Position numbers and translations under genes: made by a program. This document shows positions 57,413-64,000 of a DNA stretch of 64,000 nucleotides, piece after piece (positions within the stretch are counted from its first letter, which is position 1; each line of letters opens with the position of its first letter). The stretch comes from Hyalella azteca. Taxonomy: Eukaryota; Arthropoda; Malacostraca; Amphipoda; Hyalellidae. A model generated the notes under the pieces. That model saw only the letters and a program-made list of their open reading frames with translations. It made no database searches and was not told the origin of the DNA. The stretch covers positions 262,341-326,340 of the forward strand of contig NW_025944985.1 in assembly GCF_000764305.2 (NCBI RefSeq), in the 5' to 3' direction.

Positions 57413-60400
57413 CTACACAGATTTATTTCTTGAGATTTAAATCTTACTTATGTATTTTCCTTAATTTACAGAACACGGCTGCTTGGCTGATTTAGAATGA
57501 CAGTCGTTTATATAGGTTGAATAGAAATAAGTCACAGAAAATGTTCGAATATTTTTTGTTGTATTGTTACGATAAGAGCGATAAGAATTTCAGCCGAAAA
57601 CAGTAGCTATGGCAATCTTGGGACAGCTTCAACTCAGGTTATTTGATTTCTGAAACCATAATTGAACATAAGTGCAAATAAACAGTGTATGATTTTTTGT
57701 CCCGTTATTTAAACATTGGTGGATTCGATGAGATAAAAAAACTGTTTTGCCGTTGATTTCTAAATAATCCTTTCCGTGTAATTGTACATGCAATCACAAC
57801 TACTCGGATGTAAACTTTAATACCCACTTCTCGTCAATTATCGTCAAAAATGTATCATGTTTCTTTCCGTTACTTCAAAGAAGAAATCGGCAGTCTAAAC
57901 AAGACTCCGTGAGCAGTTGGCCACTTTTCCCTCTCGCACCACTCCCCTCTATGGAGTTCTCTCCCCTCACTTAAAAGATCTCCAAGTAGCCAATGTAGAC
58001 AGAGTGCGGTGAAAGCCTGAGCACCATCGCCCATGCAAGCAAACGACGGCCAAACACTTCATTGATCAAGCGCCTGGGACCTGAAAACCAAGGAAACGAA
58101 GAGAATATTCCTTGTCTTCTGAGGCCAAAGTAGTATATACGACTGCTCGACGTGCGGGAACAACTTCAGAAAAACTGCATTCAAGGAGGAAACTTCGGGA
58201 GTTCTCAAATCTGAAGAATGACCCCTAGATTGGGGCGGCGAGCGGCGGTCAAAGCAGGAGTTATAAAATCTTGACCCGAAGAAAGTGCTATAGCAATAGC
58301 ATGAGGAGGTGGTTAAGTAATCGGAAAGAGCAAGGGCGAGTAAGGATCCAAGCGAAAAACATTTTATCGAATTTGACAATGAAGAAGTTAAACGAGTAAG
58401 ATTTGACGAAGAAAACTGGTAATCTGAACCTGCAGGAAAGACGTCGGGCAGACGGGATAAGAAAATTTTACCCGTAAATTTATTCGAATAAATTTCCTTA
58501 ATTTAGAGCTTAGTTTCTACAAGAAAAAAGTGTAATTGACGATTAAAAAAGTGGAAAAGATTTCCATTTTTTTCAGTTCTGAGAATGTTACAGAAATTTA
58601 GGCTGCAGTCTTCCGAGAGTATCATGAGGTTTAGCTATCAAAAATCTATTTATGGTAATTGCACTAAAAAAGACTTAATATATTTGAAAATAAGTATTCT
58701 TCATTTGTAAGTTGTATAAGTTTATGAACCATGTTTTCGCTTCCATCAGAGGAGTTCGTTCACATGACCTGGTGACTACATCGAGACGCAGAAATCAAGG
58801 CCGGCTTGCAGTACAAGTGACCACCAAAGCGTTAGGCCCTGTGAGCAGGAGTTCGTGTTTCACCTCATTGTTTTGGTAGTCTATTATGAACTGTGCACTA
58901 ATTTTAGAAGTATCTTATTTAAGGTAAAAATTCACTGTACTAAAGGTACTGCAGCAGGTAAGACAAATAAAACAAAGTTCAGGCATAGACATGTCCGGAA
59001 TGGTCCTAAAACGAACATGCAGATACAACACACGTTGCAAAAAGCAGGACCTCTAGGCACAATCCCGAGTGCGGCGATCTCTGATGATGTGCGAAGGCTT
59101 GCTCTCGATGGTACTGCCTCGGAACATGCGAAACGCAAATTTTGCCCTCAATATGGAACGTGTGGGGCTTTGTAGAGACGATCGCGGCGTCCTAACTGCT
59201 AACAAAGAGCCACAAATGAGCGACGTTGCATCAGTTCCAGAATTTCGGAAAATCATAACATTAATTTACAGAATTTCGAAAAATTCGACGATAGAAGGTT
59301 ACCGGTTAGTGCAGAAGGTTACCGGTTAGCGCAAAATTTTGGATAACACGAGCAAAATGAAGTGAACTCATGAAAAATTGTAATTTTCTATTTAGCGCAT
59401 AAATTTTCAGCTCAACGTTGAAAGGAAAAGTTATTAATAGTAGTAAATTTAGTTATTAATAATAATTCAAAAATAATCTGCTCAAAAAATTTTAGAAGAT
59501 CACTATTATTTCGATGAATACTTCAGAAAAGCCTTAAAAATTAAACGCAATTGAAAAATTTGTGAGCCGTCTGTGGTTTTGATGAATTTTGTCTGCATGG
59601 CTACCCCATCTGCACAAAAACGAGCCCCGAAGTGAATGCGCTATATACCGATAACATCACAGGATTCACAGCATATATTGCACCTTTTTATGCTGTTTTA
59701 TGTGAGTAGCGCTAACTGTACTGACACATTCAGGTCACAAAATGATTTGTTAACAGTTAATATATTTGCACTCACTTATGGTAAAATAAGTATTAATACT
59801 CTAGTATTTTGTCGGTATTAATCTCAACGATTATTTACAGCCCTTGTTCATATGACAAATGAAAGAAGAATACAGTTTAAAGTAAAATGTTTGACTGAGT
59901 AATTTACGGCACTTATATACGAGTAATACACACACGATTGTTCTGTATGCGCAAATATTAAAAAAATTTCCCCAAATGTACTATCAAAGTCTCTCAGTTG
60001 CGAATTCATTTCCTTGATGTTATGCAGAATTCCATAGAAGTAACAGCTTCCGAAAAAAGCTCTTTTGTGTTTGCATGCAATTGATCACGATACTAAAATA
60101 GACATTAAAAAACATGGTTCAACAGATTACAGCTTCTTGTTGTAAAAAATTCAATTATTACTGTTTTAATATTAAGATTAAAATTCTTAAGAACCGTAAC
60201 CGTCATTAGTCAGCACATATGGTCTCTAGTCTCGTTATTTCTATGACCAGTTTACGATCACTGCAGACTTCCCTTGCGCAATAAAACTCGTATCGATCTA
60301 CTCGCTCACCATGAATAGTAGAGAAATAATTCAACTCTACTCACATATGATCACATGTGCAGTATCTTTATTTATTTTAATCCGTAACACGACGCCTATA

Positions 60401-61060
60401 CTTATTAATTATATATCTTCAATATCAGTCCTTCTAAAATTGCCTTTACAATGGCCGCTGGTCAATATCTATTTGGCACCCAGAAATTTTTTCTGCACCC
60501 GTAACGCTTATCCGCCTTAAATTAAATGAAATTTAGTTATTAAGTGAAATAGTCGCCCGTTCCTTTGATACAGTATAACATACATGGTACAAGGACCGAT
60601 GAAAAAGCTTTATTTGCGTTGCAGAACAGAGTTGAATGTTGAAAAAACAGCTATTGACCAGCGATGCATGACCGAGCTTAACATACTTCCAAGGGTGGAC
60701 GTCGTCAGCCAAATAGAAATCCGCTAATCTGAACAAAATGGCTATCCAAAATTACCGAGCAAATTTTTGGAATAAAACAAATTTATTTAATAGAAAAGCT
60801 AAAATGAAGAAGAGGTGCAATGTATTAAATTGATTGCATGAAACAGGCAATATGCCGAACATGATCGGAAAACTGCTTGTTTCTTATTCAACTACAATAT
60901 GCCTCCTACCTTATAAGTTATACCGTACAACATCTATTTACATCGAATGTCTCCTGCACTGAATTTGCTGGCTGACACAATTAAGTGTGCCAAAATTCAA
61001 CGGAATTAATGAACTATTTTATAAAATTTTATCACTAACAAGGCATGCTCAGTAACACTT
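57413..61060. other. AT-rich, no gene seen
   Basis: No gene is supported. Small items: a direct repeat GAAGGTTACCGGTTAGNGCA twice at 59296-59335, and a somewhat GC-richer patch at 57900-58250. Overlapping frames at 58855-59329 on both strands have no domain content. Confidence 0.45.
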
Positions 61061-61061
61061 A

Positions 61062-61575
61062 ATTTGACCGCCTCCAGTCGCCGTCCCCTCATAGAGACGA
61101 GGGTAACGCTTTGGCCGCCACCATTCACCATCCCCTCATCGAGACGAGGGTAAGGCTTTGACCACCTACAGTCGCCGTCCCCTCATTGAGATGAGGGTAA
61201 CGCTTTGCCACCTCCAGTTGTCGTCCCCTCATTGAGACGAGGGTAACGCTTTGGCCACCTCCAGTTGTCGTCCCCTTATTGAGACGAGGGTAACGCTTTG
61301 GCCACCTCCAGTTGTCGTCCCCTCATTGAGACGAGGGTAATGCTTTGGCCACCTCCAGTTGTCGTCCCCTCATTGAGACGAGGGTAACGCTTTGACCGCC
61401 TCCAGTAACCGTCCCCTCATTGAGACGAGGGTAACGCTTTGACCGCCTCCAGTAACCGTCCCCTCATTGAGACGAGGGTAACGCGTTGACCGTCTCCAGT
61501 CACCGTCCCCCTCATTGAGACGAGGGTAACGCTTTGGCCACTGGCAGTAACCGTCCCCTCATTCAGACGAGGGCT
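61062..61575. repeat. 47-bp tandem array (GTCCCCTCATTGAGACGAGG)
   Basis: Eleven copies of a 47-base unit: GTCCCCTCATTGAGACGAGG, GTAACGCTTTGGCCACCTC, CAGTTGTC. Each unit carries CCCCTCATTGAGACGAGGG, a small hairpin (CCTC/GAGG). Subtypes ending CAGTTGTC sit in the centre and CAGTAACC to the right, indicating step-wise growth. Confidence 0.92.
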
Positions 61576-63240
61576 CGGCATACTAAGTACCGGTCGTCAT
61601 TGAGGGCTGCTGCACTGCTGCGTCACTTCACTGGCTTCTTCTTCCCATTTGCACGAAAGTATTTCTAATATTAAGCTGTGCAGTCAACAAGCTTTATCTG
61701 GAAAAAATGCGTCTTGATCTAAAATTGATTTTAAAAACACAACTTTGGTCTAGTATGATATGATTTTATTTAGGCTGGAAAGTCTGGGAGCTCAACAATA
61801 ATGTCCGAGATTGAAATAAATCATTTGCAGCGCATCTATGACGTGCTTATATAGTGATATTTTTCTGTGATCAACATATGCTCGCTGGGATCACTTAAAT
61901 AGGGTACATACGTATACCGCTCACATTATATTTTTATGCTATTTATGAATACTATTTCATTGCAAAATATAACAAGGGATTATGAGGGTGTTTCCAAGAT
62001 GTTAGGGCGTACTTATGGTTAGAACCTAATTTGTATTAAATTGAAATGTTATTATTTGTGGAATTTTTTTTCGATGATTCGTTAAAAATACATTTTAAAA
62101 ATGTTACGTTGAAAATCATGACATATATACAGGTAAATATTTTTATATGCCTCAACAAACTGCCTGCGCTCAACGACTTATTTTCGCCTGTTAATTTGCC
62201 ATTTATACTATAAAAACACCCTGGATTTCCGATTTTATAATATAATGAGATTTTCGCCCAGATTTTGTCCAGACGCCCTGTCTGAAAAGTAATTTGCTGG
62301 CCACAATTGTGACCTCCGGTTCCATAAATTGTTTAACTTTTCAAATTTTTGAGACGTTAGTAAACTTTTCAGATTTTGAAAAGTTAACGAAGCTAAAGAA
62401 AATTTTCCATTCTTTTGGTTTCGTAGTGAGAAGATTCCGCGATTTAGTTTATGTAAGTTCATATTTGAATCCTCGATTGATGATTTTCTTCTTTTTTTTA
62501 TCTTTCTCATTCGTTAACTTCTAAATGTGAACAATCAAAAGAACTGTACTCTTTTTGCAAAACTAGCTTTAACTCTACGGATATTGCAAAGAATATTTAA
62601 GTAACTTTAAAAACTTTCACGGCTTCACTGCAGGTATTCAAGTTATCTCTTCCTACGCGATAGCCGATATAAAAAATTATTCTCATCTGATTCGTGCAGA
62701 GTTCATGGTTCTTTAATTTATTGAAGTATAAAGTTTAGTTTACAAACTTTAATTTATTAGTGTAGGTTGATCTGTTTAAAAAATGTTTGTTTCAGTCCCG
62801 TTCGACTGAAACAAATAATACTGTGTTATCTAAGATTCTTTTTTCACATATAATAACAACTCCAAATGCCAATAATCTATTAGAATCACACGAACATGGT
62901 TCGAATATATCAATGTTATTGATTGTGAAATAGCTAGATTTACGGACTATTAATGTCTTCATCAAATACTTCAACGACCAGGTGGATATATATACATTTA
63001 AACAGAAGCAACATCAATAATAGAAACATTACGTTTCAGGCTTTTTGAGAAAAATGCTCTGCAACTTTTCAATACTGGAAATAATTTCATTTGTTCATCT
63101 GAAAAATGTTCAAGTCATGAATAGCATCGGAACAAAATCATTGATCTCTTCGGAACATTTTGCACTAGTTTTACGAATTTACGCGAACTAGCAGCAGGTT
63201 ATCAATAAGGATAAAATAACTTATTTTCAAAATATCCACG
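61576..63240. other. AT-rich, no gene seen
   Basis: No coding or RNA gene is recognised. Frames at 62235-62524 on both strands are shadows of an imperfect palindromic AT stretch (AACTTTTCANATTTTNNAA words near 62335-62385). Confidence 0.45.
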
Positions 63241-63249
63241 ATCTCGAGA

Positions 63250-63455
63250 AATTTCACACGGCCGTAGCTCGCCGCTGTTTGGTGCCGCATTATCTCGTCC
63301 CTCAGCATCCCGTGCTCCCCTCACTTGCCCAGCAGCCGCCGGCCTGGGCACACGTGGGTGTGGTGCGCCGCGCTCGTCTGCTCCAACTTTCGTCTTAGTC
63401 TACGGGCCTGCCACGTTGCGAGGATTTCGATACCCTCGACCGTAGCGCGAATTTA
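63250..63455. promoter_or_regulatory. Isolated GC-rich island
   Basis: About 200 bases of clearly higher GC and CpG than the surroundings (for example GCCGCCGGCCTGGGCACACG, GGTGCGCCGCGCTCGTCTGC). It contains a CACGTG-like E-box and, on the minus strand, GGGCAA/GTGAGGGG, a good donor. It could be a promoter with a 5' exon of a gene reading leftwards, or a fragment of an element. No translated family is recognised. Confidence 0.3.
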
Positions 63456-64000
63456 GACGATTCCTTTCTGTTATCTCTGATCCTTGCAGCAATTCATACT
63501 GGTAGGAAGAACCTAATTGGCACTATTTTTATGACTGCCTTCAAGATTGCGTTTAAAATTTTCTATTTTGACGGCGTAATGTGTGGAATTTTAATATTGA
63601 CAATCATTAAATGAAATCACTGAAAATTCTTTTGCTCGGTATGAGGAATTAACCGAATAAATAATTATTAGCCTACATGTTAAATACGTATCTGAATCTA
63701 TATGCGGTCAGGCCAAATAAAGCAAGAAATAGTACAATATCAGAGCAATAGGCTCCCAAAATTTTATCATATAGACACCAGAAAAAATATTATTGATGAT
63801 TCTGGCACTGGTTATGTCCTAGGCATTTATTAACTCGTTCAAGTGACCTTAAGCCTAAAATTCATTGACAAATTGACTTAATTTACTGTTCAATAAGGCT
63901 CACTATATTCTTTCTTACAAAAATAATCGATGAGTATCCAAAAAATATCCAACATGGCATTCAGTCTTGTTTTCCAATTAAAGATCAAATATTACCTAAA
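63456..64000. other. AT-rich window end, no gene seen
   Basis: No open frame, repeat or RNA gene is supported in this last stretch. Confidence 0.45.

Noticed and set aside
1..64000. CRISPR array, prokaryotic operon or phage content
   Set aside because: The tandem arrays have no unique spacers and no cas genes; genes are intron-split metazoan families.

Overview
The window is nuclear DNA of an animal, most likely an arthropod and perhaps a crustacean. The genes are split by long AT-rich introns with GT-AG junctions, and the proteins are metazoan families (FOG/U-shaped, serine incorporator, BLOC-1 subunit 2, calmodulin-like). Minisatellites, MITE-like elements and a CR1-type retrotransposon fill much of the rest. 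The species assignment is inference; nothing here fixes it.

Layout. 1-14.8 kb: no convincing gene. It holds about ten separate tandem arrays, two of them related (3.3-3.8 and 6.0-6.1 kb), plus clusters of GATA motifs. 14.8-25.5 kb, plus strand: a FOG/U-shaped zinc-finger gene, rebuilt from six exons whose splice phases all agree; the 5' end is open. 28.0-41.8 kb, plus strand: a complete 13-exon serine incorporator of 473 aa, including a 12-codon first exon and a 15-base microexon. Its first intron is a nest of mobile elements. 45.3-46.2 kb, minus strand: a two-exon BLOC1S2 gene. 52.0-52.8 kb, minus strand: a calmodulin-like gene with degenerate EF-hands. 53.2-55.1 kb: an internally deleted CR1-like non-LTR retrotransposon with a PHD-type ORF1. 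55-64 kb: mostly AT-rich sequence with two tandem arrays, a SINE-like copy and one GC-rich island.

The four host genes do not form a pathway. FOG proteins are cofactors of GATA transcription factors. The many GATA sites upstream of and inside the U-shaped gene are therefore notable and may be control elements.

The most unusual pattern is local tandem duplication that spans exon edges. It is clear at the donor of U-shaped exon 4 and Serinc exons 7 and 11, and at the acceptor of Serinc exon 6. It may also occur at the calmodulin-like donor. Each carries extra copies of exon end plus splice signal into the intron. A 64-base duplication inside the retrotransposon ORF is the same type of event.
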